NCBI GenBank assembly: GCA_034190875.2
Contig: CM067343.1
Span: forward strand, 59,435,534-59,499,533
Length of the DNA: 64,000 nucleotides
Source: Urechis unicinctus
Lineage: Eukaryota > Annelida > Polychaeta > Xenopneusta > Urechidae
Direction: 5' to 3'
The notes under the pieces were generated by a model, which worked only from the letters and a program-made list of their open reading frames with translations, had not been told where the DNA came from and searched no databases. Position numbers and translations under genes: made by a program. Below, piece after piece: positions 24,301 through 35,731 of this stretch (positions within the stretch are counted from its first letter, which is position 1; each line of letters starts with the position of its first letter).

Positions 24301-26265
24301 ATGTAGGTTGTAAAGTACACGGAGAGGATAGATACAGAGAAACCAGTCAAGGTGGGGTAGGTTGTAAAGTACATGGCGAGGACAGAAACAGAGAAACCAG
24401 TCAAGGCGGGGTAGGTTGTAAAGTACATGGCGAGGATAGATACAGAGAAACCAGTCAAGACGGGGTAGGTTGTAAAGTACATGGCGAGGATAGATACTGA
24501 GAAACCTGTCAAGACGTGGTGAATTGTTCATAGTACATAACATGGTTTTGGATAGGAACAAGGCAACCGTATTGTTCTAAATAATTATCTCATCGAGTGT
24601 TCCATCATTTTATCATTCAAGTAGCTAACACATGTATTACAATTTAATCCATGGTTTTGAATAAAGATGCTGATTTAGATAATTTTTCATTTCAGCGATA
24701 CCGATGTACCGTCTGGACCGATGCCAGAATCGGTGAGCGTTTGTTCTCTTCTTTATCTTATGACAACGATGCCAACTACGTATTCTAGATTACTGTGTAA
24801 ACAATTCCATCTCGAGTTGTTGTGTCTAAATTGACAGAGAGAATCTGGAGGAGGTGAGCAGAGGAAGTTTGACCGTATGTTTGCTGAGCACGTGGGCGAT
24901 GACGCTGTGGTCGATTGGAGAGAACTGCAACACATCCTTAACGAGGGCTTGGTGGAAGGTAATGAGAACTAGCGAGACTACAGACGTGATGTGAAGTTAT
25001 GAGAATTAGCTACATTGGTAATGAAGGCAATGGGAACCAGCGAAGTTGCGGAGGTTATGAGTGGAATGGGAAAAAACGAGGTTTCAGTGCTTATGAAAAA
25101 TTTGATGAAGATTACGATGATGGTGGTGGAGATGACGATGATAAAGATGATGATGACGATGATGATGCTGATGATAACGATTGTCATACCGGTGGTGACA
25201 ATTATGACGTTATGATGATGATATGTTGTTGATTATTCTGATGATAGCTAAAATGATGGAGAAGAAGAAGATGATGATGATGATGATAATGGTGACTGTA
25301 ACAATGACGGCGTCATAGATAACGATGATGATGATGGTACTAGTGATTGTAACAATGACGGCGTGATAGATAACGATGATGATGACGTAGACGATTATGC
25401 TAATGGCGACATCGGGGATGGAAATGACGTCATTGGCGACGAGGACGTATACACCAGTCGAAATGATGACTCCATCGCTGATTTCGTTGTTTCAGATTGG
25501 CTAGGAGTGGACACTTTCAGTCGCGAAACATGCCGTGCATTGATCAAAATGGCTACGGTTTGTGTCTAAAGATCACACCACGTAAATTGATTGTTAGATT
25601 GATTTCCATAAGATGAGTATCACGACCCGCTGATTAAGTCTTTGCCACCACAGGGTGACAGAAATTCCAGGCTTACAAAGAGGGATTGTAAGACGATCTG
25701 GCGCAAGGTGATAGAATTCCAGGTAGGTTTATCCGCTTACGAAACTCCCTGATTCAAGCACGATCATTAGGTATCGATCACCCAAAATCTCACCGTATGC
25801 TTGAGGTATTTGATGTCTTACACTTCAGCCCCACAACACTCCACACACATCATACACCAGCCCCTCTAGTAATGATGTACTGAGCGGCCGTTTGTGTGGT
25901 CAACACAGCTGATGATTTGTTGAGGGTTAGTATATTCCATACAATGACTCAGACCCCTCATTACTATGTTGCTAGGAGGCGTTTTCTCAATTTGATGCGG
26001 ACGGATCTGGACAAATAGGGCGAGGGGATCTGCGGAATGCGTTCACAGCACTAGGTAACAGTTGTTTACATTACCCATACACTGTCGTATATGCTCTTGG
26101 TGTTTAGTCGGGCTTGGTTAATAACCAATATGATGTATTTCAGGCATGTCTCTGAGTCGGCGGGCGTTGGTCAGCATGGTGGAGCGTTACTGTGGCAACT
26201 CAGACAGTCTCTCTCTTGATGAGTTCATCATGTGCGCTGCCAAAGTCTCCGCCACATCAGGTTGA
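18315..26265 (+). CDS. Classical calpain (Ca2+-dependent cysteine protease), 18 exons
   Basis: Exons: 18315-18410, 19743-19812, 20204-20305, 20568-20721, 20930-21107, 21470-21550, 21667-21752, 22387-22464, 22657-22738, 22843-22930, 23358-23530, 23763-23980, 24696-24732, 24838-24958, 25496-25557, 25654-25722, 25976-26054, 26144-26265. All joins are GT-AG and phase-consistent, giving 631 codons with no internal stop. The start is the ATG in MAALFEDGDF. The catalytic triad is present: Cys (GNCWFLSA, 20209-20211), His (GHAYSITG, 21521-21523) and Asn (RNPWG, 21709-21711). Then come the C2-like domain (GAWVRGVSAGGC..., acidic DADDDDDD loop) and penta-EF-hand repeats including DADGSGQIGRGD. The protein is slightly short (family ~700) because the fifth EF-hand looks incomplete after ..KVSATSG; a further 3' exon near 27049-27105 is possible. 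Cytosolic limited proteolysis is the family role. Confidence 0.93.
18595..18841 (+). mobile_element. MITE copy in calpain intron 1 (G-rich TIR family)
   Basis: Starts CCCGGTGGGGGGCACTTGG and ends CACTTAAGTGCCCCCCCC, with internal repeats of CCCGTCGTACAAGGT. It is closely similar to 42882-43163, the copy with a clear target duplication. Confidence 0.8.
18864..19467 (+). mobile_element. Second, longer and degenerate copy of the same MITE family
   Basis: Begins CCCGGGTACTTGGTCTAG and ends near TTAAGTGATCCCCCGGGG. It carries several CCCGTCGTACAAGGT-type units (18895-19060 and 19290-19420) separated by about 200 bp of unrelated sequence. Probably an older copy with an insertion. Confidence 0.65.
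21739..22215 (+). repeat. ~23-bp minisatellite starting at the calpain exon 7 splice donor
   Basis: About 20 diverged units like GTGAGTGTAGCTTGGACAAACAG. The first unit overlaps the end of exon 7 and its donor (GACAG|GTGAGTGTAGCTTGG), so many units carry a CAG|GTGRGT-like decoy donor. It fills most of intron 7. Confidence 0.88.
23960..24525 (+). repeat. ~60-bp minisatellite starting at the calpain exon 12 splice donor
   Basis: About nine units of GATACAGAGAAACCAGTCAA + GRCGGGGTAGGTTGTAAAGTACATGGCGAGGATA. The first unit is the 3' end of exon 12 and its donor (GCGGG|GTAGGTTG), so the array copies exon end plus donor. Confidence 0.88.
25090..25420 (+). repeat. GAT-rich triplet repeat in a calpain intron
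   Basis: Dense GAT/GAC repeats inside the intron between 24958 and 25496, giving Asp-rich readings. A second GAT patch lies at 26792-26895. Flanking calpain exons splice cleanly around both, so they are intronic or downstream and not coding. Confidence 0.75.
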
Positions 26266-29250
26266 CATATTAATAGCAACAAATGCATACAAAATAGTTT
26301 ATTATAGGAATAACTTTTCTCTATTGTATTTCCTTCAAGTACAGAGCGGCTATTACTTACTGATTCAGAGCGAAATCAAAGACGATTCAGAGATGCAGCG
26401 ATGCTCAGTTGTTTTACATGCGTTTTTTAATTGAATATTCATTAAGATACCAAGCTTGCTTTGCCTTGAAATTATAATATATGCCTCCATGTGGCAAACA
26501 GTCAAATGGACTAAATTTCCTCTACGCTAGGCAACGGTAAAGCGCTGTCAGTGGTCTATGGCAGACTGATTCAGTGACTCGGGGAGGTATGCGAGGTTAT
26601 GTTTCTATATGTCGTGTTATCTAAGATTAGTGGATGAAAGTAGGGTGATTTATTCATGTGCAACAGATGTATTGCGGACATCGCGCCGGGATCGACCTAG
26701 AGCAGGTGGCAATGTGGAACTCTCATATGATGACGTAAGTATTGTGACAGAAAGAACGTCTCCGAAGTTAAATTTGGGAAAAGGTCGGAGATGATGATGA
26801 TGATGATACTCAGACTGATAATGATGTTGCTGGTGATAAGAAAAAACCCAAATGATGATGACGATGTATATGATGATGTCGATGATGATGATGATCGGGC
26901 TCGTATATATGTGTACCTGATGTATTTCCTTTCTCTTATAATGATCTTCTATTTTACCTCTGCTGTCACACATTCACAAGAACACTTCAGTTATCCATTT
27001 TTGCTTTCTGCTTCATCCTCTCTTGTTTTTTTTGTTTCATATAGATGCTGGATTTGGCGCTTTGAAAAACAGAAAACCGCTAAGGATAGTGTTCGATGAC
27101 GCACTGCAGTTTATAGTGCGAATTTCATTCAAATAATAACTCCAGAGGTTCCATGCTCATACTTTCTTTTACAGAATGCTTACCTTTCTTATTTTATCTT
27201 TATCTCTTATATGAACAAGATACTGAATAAAATGTTATGGTATATCATTACACTATCAATGACTTTTTAATAACAAGGTTATATGGAATGTCCAGTACAA
27301 AACTTCATTGAACCTTTATTGCCCGGACAAAACCCTTGTATTCATTGCCTGTGATATTTTGTATAGTAATATGCCAATGTAGATTTCATTGAAACACGTG
27401 GCAGATATATTAAGATTGGCAGTTAATTGTGATAAGGACTACTGTCCTAGTTTGGCCAATATAAAGCCCACTCGCGTGTTTGAGTCTGAAACAATAGCCA
27501 GTGGGGAGACAACCTCCAACAACTCTGGATTATTGGCTGACACTGCCTGCGTGTAAGATTAACGCTTTGGGTTTATGCGTTTTACGTGGCCGATATTTTG
27601 TAAACAATGAACGGTTTGACTTAATGATTCAACCATGGGAACGACAATGTTTTTACAGCCATGGGATTAAATACATTTGATAGAATATGTGATTGGTAGG
27701 ATGGGTTTTATCATAGCATGTTGTGTCCGATGTACACGATTAGCGGAATCCTATTGAAGTAAATCGTCATCATTGAAGGAGCTGTAAAACGTGAAACAGT
27801 TGTTTGCTCAGGTGCCGTTTATTGCTACTTAAGGTGGTCATTATGACTGTACGGGGCGTGTGATTTACGCCAATGATGTCATATGTTGTCAGCATATGAT
27901 ATGTCTTATCAAGTTATCAGGCGTTCCGTTTTGGTTCGCGATGCTCCAAGCTGTCACCCCCGATGTTACTTATCAGGCTAATTGCAACGCGCCCGGTAAT
28001 TAATACACCTGAGACATCAGTCACCTGGTTTAGGAAGACGTTCGTTAATTACAATCGTGGTGTTACCAGGTGCTGCTGGGTAAGGTTGATATTTCAATGG
28101 TTTATAAACAGCGTATATTCGTGGCCATTGCCGTCTCGTCGTGCGTCTGAAGTACCATAACGTGGCCCGGGTGCATCAACGCTCAATATACGCAACCACT
28201 CAAAGCCGGGTGTTTACGAATAACCGACACCCATGTGCAATGGTTCATTTGCTGAATAAGCACCTTTTGTAGATTGATGTCAGGTAAACACATACCAAAG
28301 GGCACAGGCATATTGATCATTAAGTCATAGCTTTCGTTGTAAGTAAATACCAGATAACGAGAGTCGGTGGGCGATGTTAGTGTATATTGGTGGCTGCAGC
28401 CGGATGAAGATAGGGACCGATGTTTATAGCCGGCTCGGTAGGTTTTGTTATAAGAGTTAGGACGGCTATTAGTGGTTATATCAAGACAAGGACAAGTAAT
28501 GGCGGCTATATCTGAGCAAGGATGGTAATTGGTGGTTATAGTAGGGTAAGGAAGGGAATAGATGGTTATGGTTGAATTTAGACGAGAATTGGTGTTTATA
28601 ACCGAGGAAGAATTTGTATTGTTGGTAATAACAGGGTTAGAACGAATATTTGTGAATGCAGCCGGGTTAGGACGGATATTAATAGTAGGTATTGAAGGTA
28701 ATAGCCGGGGTAGGACAGTATTGGTGGGTATAGCTGGGTTAGGATGGATATTAGAAGCAGGTATTGAAGATAAGAGCCTGGTTAGAACGGGTATTGGAGG
28801 TTTTACCTTTGTAAAGACGTGTGTTGGTGGTAAAAGCGGGGTGTCTATTGGTGTTCATTACCGGATAACAATGAATTGACAAGCTGTCAGAGTGCGAGGG
28901 GCTTGTGGGATCCAAAACTCACTGTTCCATGATGGAAATGACTCAATGGAAACAGATGTTGTTACATCGTACATATTAAACAGGAATAACAGAGTGATAT
29001 GCCATGAGAACGAATGTTGTGTGTGCTGTGGCGGGCTTATCCAGGCCCAGCTGTCACTCTGGGAGAGTAATTATTTGTTATCCTTGGGCAAACGAGGCCA
29101 ATTTCAAATTCGCATTTTCGTATACCGAGCGAACTAGCACCAACTTTTCAACTAATTGAGGTGAGGATCTTGAGTTGTTTTACTTAAATATCGCCATAAA
29201 CGCTAGCAGCACACAGAAAACTAAATAATTGTCGGTGAGTATTGTGACCT
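26266..29250. other. Gene-free stretch between calpain and the ARL-like copy
   Basis: No confident exon. A possible extra calpain 3' exon sits at about 27049-27105, after an AG acceptor in the right phase, but it does not resemble the usual last EF-hand. About 28430-28850 is a degenerate minisatellite (units near 35-40 bp, GGGTTAGGACGGATATTRGT and variants). Confidence 0.5.
28430..28850 (+). repeat. Degenerate ~35-40-bp minisatellite
   Basis: Repeated blocks of GGTTATAGC, GGGTTAGGACGGATATT and GGTATTGAAG with much drift. The 105-codon open frame over it (28562-28879) follows the repeat and has no recognisable domain. Confidence 0.7.
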
Positions 29251-29268
29251 TGATATACTATCGATGGC

Positions 29269-29838
29269 GTGGCTCTCGATGATGACCTGGGTAGCTGGAG
29301 TCAAAACAAACATATTGATCTCCTGGTGATTGGATTGCCTAACAGCGGCAAATCGACGCTGATGAGGCAGATCAAACCGAAGGATGTCTCCATGGAGAAA
29401 CATAGCCCACCATTACCTCTAGCAGCACATATGGAAAAATTCCATTTCAAGTGCATCACTTTCTCAGCTTTTGATCTTCAGGAGCAAAACGGCTTCGGCA
29501 ACCCATGGGAAGATTTATACAGACACTGTCAGGGAATTATATTTGTTGTGGACAGTGCAGATCGAATGAATGTTCTGTTCTTGAAAACGCACCTTAACCG
29601 AGTGCTAAGCCACGCACTGGTGAAACACAGAGTCTTTCCCATCTTACTGCTGGCCAACAAAATGGATCTGGGTTTGTCCGTGTCTCCATATCAGCTCGTC
29701 GACCTGCTGGGATTACAAACGATTACAGATAAACCTTATCAAGTGTTCTCTACAGATAGCTTGACAGGTGAAGGACTCACTGAAGCACTGGATTGGATGG
29801 CTGGTCAGTTGAAACATTGTCTGCAAAAACATCCCTGA
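29269..29838 (+). pseudogene. ARL6-like small GTPase, intronless degenerate copy
   Basis: A 190-codon open frame without introns, with overall similarity to ARL6/BBS3 from P-loop to end. G1 is GLPNSGKS (intact), then FDLQEQNGFGNPWEDLY where ARF-family proteins have DxxGQ, then IIFVVDSADR, LLLANKMDL (G4 intact) and a G5-like STDSLTGEG. The switch I PTxG is replaced by PLPLAAH, and the G3 glycine is lost, so GTP switching should be impaired. The frame begins after a TGA at 29251 and has no in-frame ATG until beyond the P-loop; the nearby ATG at 29264 is in another frame. This looks like a retrocopy or a diverged pseudo-GTPase. ARL6 itself recruits the BBSome at cilia. Confidence 0.72.
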
Positions 29839-30148
29839 TCAAGCATTTTCCGCAGCATTTGGGCATAAATGATGTTGTTGATAACTCGATGCAGCCACGA
29901 GGCGTCTTTACCAAAACTTCACCTCTCCTCATTGCTTTACCTTGAAATGTGTTTAATATATATGAGTTACTAAATCTGACTAAGGAGGAATATTTCCTCT
30001 TGAGGATCTATGTTAAGCGCTTATTGAACTGGAGGATAACATTTACATATATGTCAGTTTCTGATCCAGAACAGACATCAAGCACAATCAATACAGGACT
30101 GGTTCGACGGAGGCAATTACTGTTGCTGCTCACACGTGCGCGCGCATA

Positions 30149-30591
<443 letters not shown>

Positions 30592-30945
30592 AAAACCCCA
30601 CTTATCCAACAACCGTGGCCACGTGATGTAATTACAGCATGTGCAAATACAGGTGCACTGCAGTCGAATGCTAGGGCGAGTATAAAGGGTATAACTGAGT
30701 CAATAATTCTTGTAGAACATCTCATCAACATGCGCGGTTTCTGAGAGGAAATGCTCGTTCAGTGCGTGTGATGGATTCGTGTGGTACGTGTGCAATTAAT
30801 AATGTAATCGGGGGTGATGAAGTGCTGTCGAGCTTCCGGTGACCGGTTGATCTTTGTACATGAGATAACAAAGCACCCGCTTGTAGTATACACGTCTTTA
30901 ATTGTCCTTTCAGCAATTACATAAATACGGTCAATTACTCTGCTG

Positions 30946-30954
30946 ATATATATG

Positions 30955-31048
<94 letters not shown>
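30946..31048. repeat. (TA)n microsatellite
   Basis: About 100 bp of TA repeats. A further short (CA)n tract of about 26 bp at 31561-31586 lies just upstream of the last caveolin exon, forming part of its polypyrimidine-like acceptor on the minus strand. Confidence 0.95.
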
Positions 31049-31052
<4 letters not shown>

Positions 31053-31251
31053 GATGGATTCATGCAATTCTTGCTATGTTACATTATAATACTATAAGCA
31101 ATCGAATAAAATCAGGTTGCATTCTACACAGAAAGAAACCCACGTCAAATATGTAGATCTGGGATGATGCTTTAAGGTGTTAATTTTCTGATAACGTAGT
31201 CTGCGTAATTAGCTGTTTAAGTCCGTTATATGTTTCTGCTGACCTTGACAC

Positions 31252-32540
31252 TCAGACTGTGTCAACTTGCTGACCCCCTGAGTTATCTCTTACCATGCTA
31301 CCCAATCCTAACACAGAAAGTCGGAACTTTCCCTGAACTGACGAAAAAATAAGACCGGTACTTTCAAAGAATGGATCAGTTACTATGCGGAGAATTGGAC
31401 GAAACAACGAGCCGATGAGACGCAAGATTTGGAAGCAAGCCTTCATCAGGGGCTGGATGATCCAAACTAGAAGGAAGCTCCAGAGACCATAGAAAACCCC
31501 CCAGATGATGGACAAGAAGAGTCCAAGTATAGCTGTGAGGACGTAATACAACCCAGTCTGTTACACACACACACACACACACACACGCAAGATATGTCGC
31601 TTCTGAAATAATCACTGAATTGCTACACCACATATGAAAAGTGGTATAAATATTCCTCCTTAAAAAATTCCTAAGAAACAATTATATCGCAGCGACCAAG
31701 AACTTTTTACGATGTATAGCCGATAATAGACTATATGACACGGTACAAAAATCTATGTGAACAGGACAGCAAGGATGAACAAAAGAAAACTTTTAAAATA
31801 ATAATTCAATAACATAGGAATTTGCATGGGGAAATCGAAGCTTTGGCGATTTACAAAATGAGGTCCAACAAGAAGGTGAGGTTTTTAGAACAGATGTATT
31901 CCTCATTTATGAGCAGTCGCACTATTATTTTCACAAAAAAAGACAAAACTGCCATTGAAGGAAATTAATGTAATGACCTTGACAAAAATCACTGCGAAAT
32001 ATACGCTATATTGGATTAGAGTAATCTTTTGATGATTTACGAGCTAATTGTTTTAATTGGCCCAAAACGACCATTGTATACACTACTGCTTATGGTGGAT
32101 TTTGGATGCCTACCTGTGTATAATTAAAGATGAGACCGAAGAACCAGTTGAGAGGACTGGCCATGTACTGCCCTAAACCCTTCTCTCTGTAAGCTGCCGG
32201 CTCGCCGAAGGCTGAGTCGTAGTCAACCTGGTCATGAGAACGTCAGCGATGTATGTTCAGCACAATTTACGAACAAATATGGAAAACATACTTTTCCAAA
32301 AAATGTTTAAAAGATCACAATGTGTAATGTCAAATAGAAGTGGAGCTTAGATATTTGTTAGATCGATATGGGTAAGATAAGTTGTACACAGTATACCTGG
32401 ACATGCTGGGGGAAGTCAAACATCCATGCTGTCTGGTTACTTCTTTGGTCATGCTCGGCCTTAGTCAGATTATCAAGTACCTTTTTCCCTTCCATTGGAA
32501 GCTCCACCACGCCTACAGAACTGCCAGCATACAATGACAT
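31252..32540 (-). CDS. Caveolin, three exons, complete
   Basis: Minus-strand exons: 32397-32540 (start MSLYAGSSVG), 32114-32227 and 31252-31557 (stop included), all GT-AG and phase 0, giving 187 residues. Exon 2 encodes VDYDSAFGEPAAYREKGLG. Exon 3 encodes the membrane hairpin (LFLSIIWGVFYGLWSFLLVW) and the family block DPFFESTGLIFSSVQ, equivalent to DPLFEAxGKIFS of vertebrate caveolins. Caveolins oligomerise in the inner leaflet and shape plasma-membrane pits. Its sister gene is at 43476-44514 on the plus strand, with the same exon phases and a 38-codon middle exon. Confidence 0.92.
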
Positions 32541-32599
32541 GACAAATGGCCACCGCCTTGTGGTTCGTTGAGATGAAATTCGCCGTTAATTTGCAGAGA

Positions 32600-34039
32600 G
32601 GGTAAATATCAGTTTATTCTAGTGTCGTTCTCAGCAAGTTCTGTTCTGAGAAGCCGACAGGCGTTATTGGAATATATATACTTGGTTATTCCAAAGACAT
32701 TGTTGTTGCCGTATCCATGACGCGCGTGCAAATATCATTCTCCTCGACCTGCCTTATCTGTGTCTACACCTGTACTGCAGCATGATATTACAGGTAACAA
32801 GCCCACCGTGGTTTAGGAAAGGGACGAGTGACTCTAGCTAGCTCCGTCATTTTATCTCAAGCGATGGCGGCCAAAGGTTGTGAAGGCCTCATTCGAGGTT
32901 CTGCGGCTTACGAATATGATAGGATGGAAATATCCGAATTGTGATTTGCTTTTCGAAATCATTTTGAGGATAAATTTTGTTGACGAGTAGTCTGTATAAG
33001 CGATCTGAATTTCACGATCCGTTACACTGCCTCTTCTATATCCTTAACACGGGCGTTTGATGAAGCTATTCTTTATTCCTGCAAACAAATAGTTTGGCGA
33101 ATCATATTGCACTCATAATATTGTTATTTCCATTTCATCTTACACTTTGAATGATATAAATATTCAGTCTAGCACAATGGCCTAAGGAAGTAGTAGTCAG
33201 AATTTGTATTATAACTATGAACTAAATAATACTGACTCCTTATAATCTAAATGTTCAAACTCCGACTTCAATAAGCAGAACACTATGATGATCCACTGGC
33301 TACCTGGTCTGGTCGTATTTGACATTATGATCAGCTGCTAGTTGAGCGGGAATCTTACAAGTAGGTGAGGGTTAAAGAGCTGTAGCATGAAGTGCACCTA
33401 GCCGTCAATAAGGGAAGAGTGCTCGGTTGTTAGGGCAGATTGCCGATGACAAGCCATCAATCAATATTTGATAAGTGATCCTGAATAAACGAATCCCAGT
33501 AACTGTAAGCAGAGGTGCAGCTGAAAATAACAGGGCAATATTTCAACATTTAAAGAGTGCATGAGTTTACACTTTAGAGTGTTTAATCGACATGTGAACC
33601 TTAGCACTAAGCAAATATTCATTCAGGAATAGAAGACAACACATTATTCAGTCGATGCTCAAAGGCAAATTTTAGGGGTTTAGAGTGACAAATATAGTAT
33701 TCCGCATACACTAACTGGCCTCGAAGCTCTGGTGTGATACTGGAACTAGAATATTGTTTATGCCACAACCTAATCGGGACTAATGGTCACATCGCAGTCA
33801 CCAGCAGCCAGAACATAACCGGACAATAAGCTTAACATTCGGAGTAAGCAAAAAAAAGAAAACTATTGTCAAAGGCACAGAACACCTACTCAAACATAAC
33901 TCATTTAATAAATCTCAGCATGGTTTTCTGTGTATATGATCTTACCTTACCAACCGTTTGGATTTCTTAGAAGACGTTACTAAAATGATAGATGTCCTGT
34001 AAATGAAATATATTTGCACTTTCAAAAAGCGCTCCCTAC
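32600..34039. other. Spacer upstream of caveolin, left flank of Gypsy element
   Basis: No exon or repeat family recognised. It should contain the promoter of the minus-strand caveolin, but no core element is obvious. Confidence 0.5.
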
Positions 34040-34188
34040 TGTTATGTTATGTCCAAATAACTATATTGAGAAACACACACACGAGGACGACACCATGTAG
34101 ACCGGAACAGAACTGTCTTTATTCTTAACCACCATCCAACACATGAAGTGCACGTTATGATTTTTAGTGAGGGCTTCATAATGCAACA
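34040..34188 (-). repeat. 3' LTR of the Gypsy element
   Basis: 149 bp, matched by 38907-39055. On the coding strand it starts TGTTGCATTATG and ends CATAACATAACA. The polypurine tract AAAGAAGGGGGA lies directly beside it at about 34189-34201. Confidence 0.95.
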
Positions 34189-34373
34189 TCCCCCTTCTTT
34201 TAAGAAATCATCAATGACAGACATTATGTTAGTTGCTTGTCTGCAGTCACAAACAAAAAGGTAGCAGTCTGCCTGTTACAATAAAATGACATACAATTTA
34301 TATCTAGTCCCAAGTTGACATTCATACAAAACAATACTATCTGGTTCTGCTACAATATGAATATGTAGTTAGA

Positions 34374-34682
34374 TTAAATATCTTCTATGAGACGACGTGG
34401 AGGCATGACATTTCGCTTGGGACGTGGTGTAGGTATTGTAGTATTTCCACTTTTCTGTAACGCAGGTGAGGAGACTGATGCGTTGTGATTCACGTTACTA
34501 GTAGGTGTGGAGATGGGATCAGGTACGGGGTTATCCTGTGTTGGCTGTAGAGTAGGTGGGGCAACTATCGGTGCAGCTGGTGGTGACGGAGTTGGGCTTG
34601 TGTAAGTGTCAGTGGCTATGGGTCGAGGTCGTAGCAATATTCTGTTGCGTTTTAGAGGGCGACCTGTCGTGTCGTGCGGCAT
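34374..34682 (-). pseudogene. C-terminal tail of Gypsy integrase region
   Basis: Proline-rich stretch ending PPRRLIEDI after RPLKRNRILLRPRP, a common Gypsy pol tail. It is in a different frame from the integrase core, with at least one frameshift between 34690 and 34860. Confidence 0.6.
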
Positions 34683-34858
34683 AGCACTGTGTAGGAACGT
34701 GGTTCGGGGCCAATTCCAATAACCTTACCCGGGGAGCCAGTTTTTACGTGCCACATCCTGGTAGTAAACGGGCTGGTTGATGTCAAGCTCATCAAGGGTT
34801 TTGCTCTGGCTGTTGTAACGCATTTCAGATTTCTGATGGGCTAGCTGTCTAGCTGCAG

Positions 34859-35731
34859 TTATGTCATGGGCGTTGCCTTGATGGTAGAGACTGGTAGGTT
34901 GAAGTTAATTTTCCTTTGGAAAATGAGTTCAGCTGGTGAGGGGATTTTAGGGCCTAAAGGGGTTGTTCGATACACAAGAATAGCTTTGTCGGTTTCCTCA
35001 GGTGACTTCTTAATGAGGGCTTTCATGCTCCGGACCATGCGTTCAATAAAACCGTGTGAACGAGGATGGTGAGGGGAGCTGGTGACATGAGCTATTCCAT
35101 AGTTGTTTGTCATTGCCTGGTAAGCACTGCCTATAAACTGTGGACCGTTGTCCGAGATGATGGTGTCTGGACAACCAAACATTGAAAATACATGACTGGT
35201 AATAGCAGCTACGTGACGGCTGGAAGTGTCACGTCCAAGGCATTCAACAATCGGGTATTTCGAGTGGTAGTCTGCTATGATGAGATAGTTCTCATCATTC
35301 AGTGTGAAGAGATCTGAGCCAATTGTATGCCAGGGATATGGTGGAACGGTTGTCATAACGGGTTCCATTGGCTCTTTACTCTGCGATGCCTGGTGCTTTT
35401 GACAAATGGCACATTGTGATATTATGCCCTCGATGTCAGAGTTGATCCCGGGCCAGTACACGCTACCTCTAGCGCGCATCTGACAGCGGATAATCCCTTG
35501 GTGACCAGTGTGGATGTCAGTTAGATATTGGTCATGGAGGATCTCTGGGATCAGCAGTTGACTTCCCTTCAGAATGAGACCATTTTCAATGCTTGGTTCG
35601 TCTCGGAAAGGCCAATAAGGATGAATGCTGTGGTGGACGTCTCTTTGGCGTCCGGGAAATCCTTGGATAATGTATTTTGACAGGCGATTGAGTGTCTCGT
35701 CATTTGTTATTGCTTCACGAAGCTCATCGAG
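34859..35731 (-). pseudogene. Gypsy integrase
   Basis: Continues in the same frame as pol after a TGA at 35732-35734. It has the zinc domain (HTGHQG near the start, CAICQKHQ) and the DDE core: IGSDLFTLN, IISDNGPQF, and HGFIERMVRSM. The catalytic residues are all visible. It inserts cDNA into the host genome. Confidence 0.9.

Noticed and set aside
23924-24561. Minus-strand frames with MYFTTYP repeats
   Set aside because: Antisense of the intronic minisatellite in calpain.
24978-25569. Asp-rich open frames as an acidic protein
   Set aside because: GAT triplet repeats inside a calpain intron; flanking exons splice around them in phase.
27049-27105. Extra last exon of calpain
   Set aside because: An acceptor and phase fit, but the encoded DAGFGALKNRKPLRIV does not look like an EF-hand; left out of the model.
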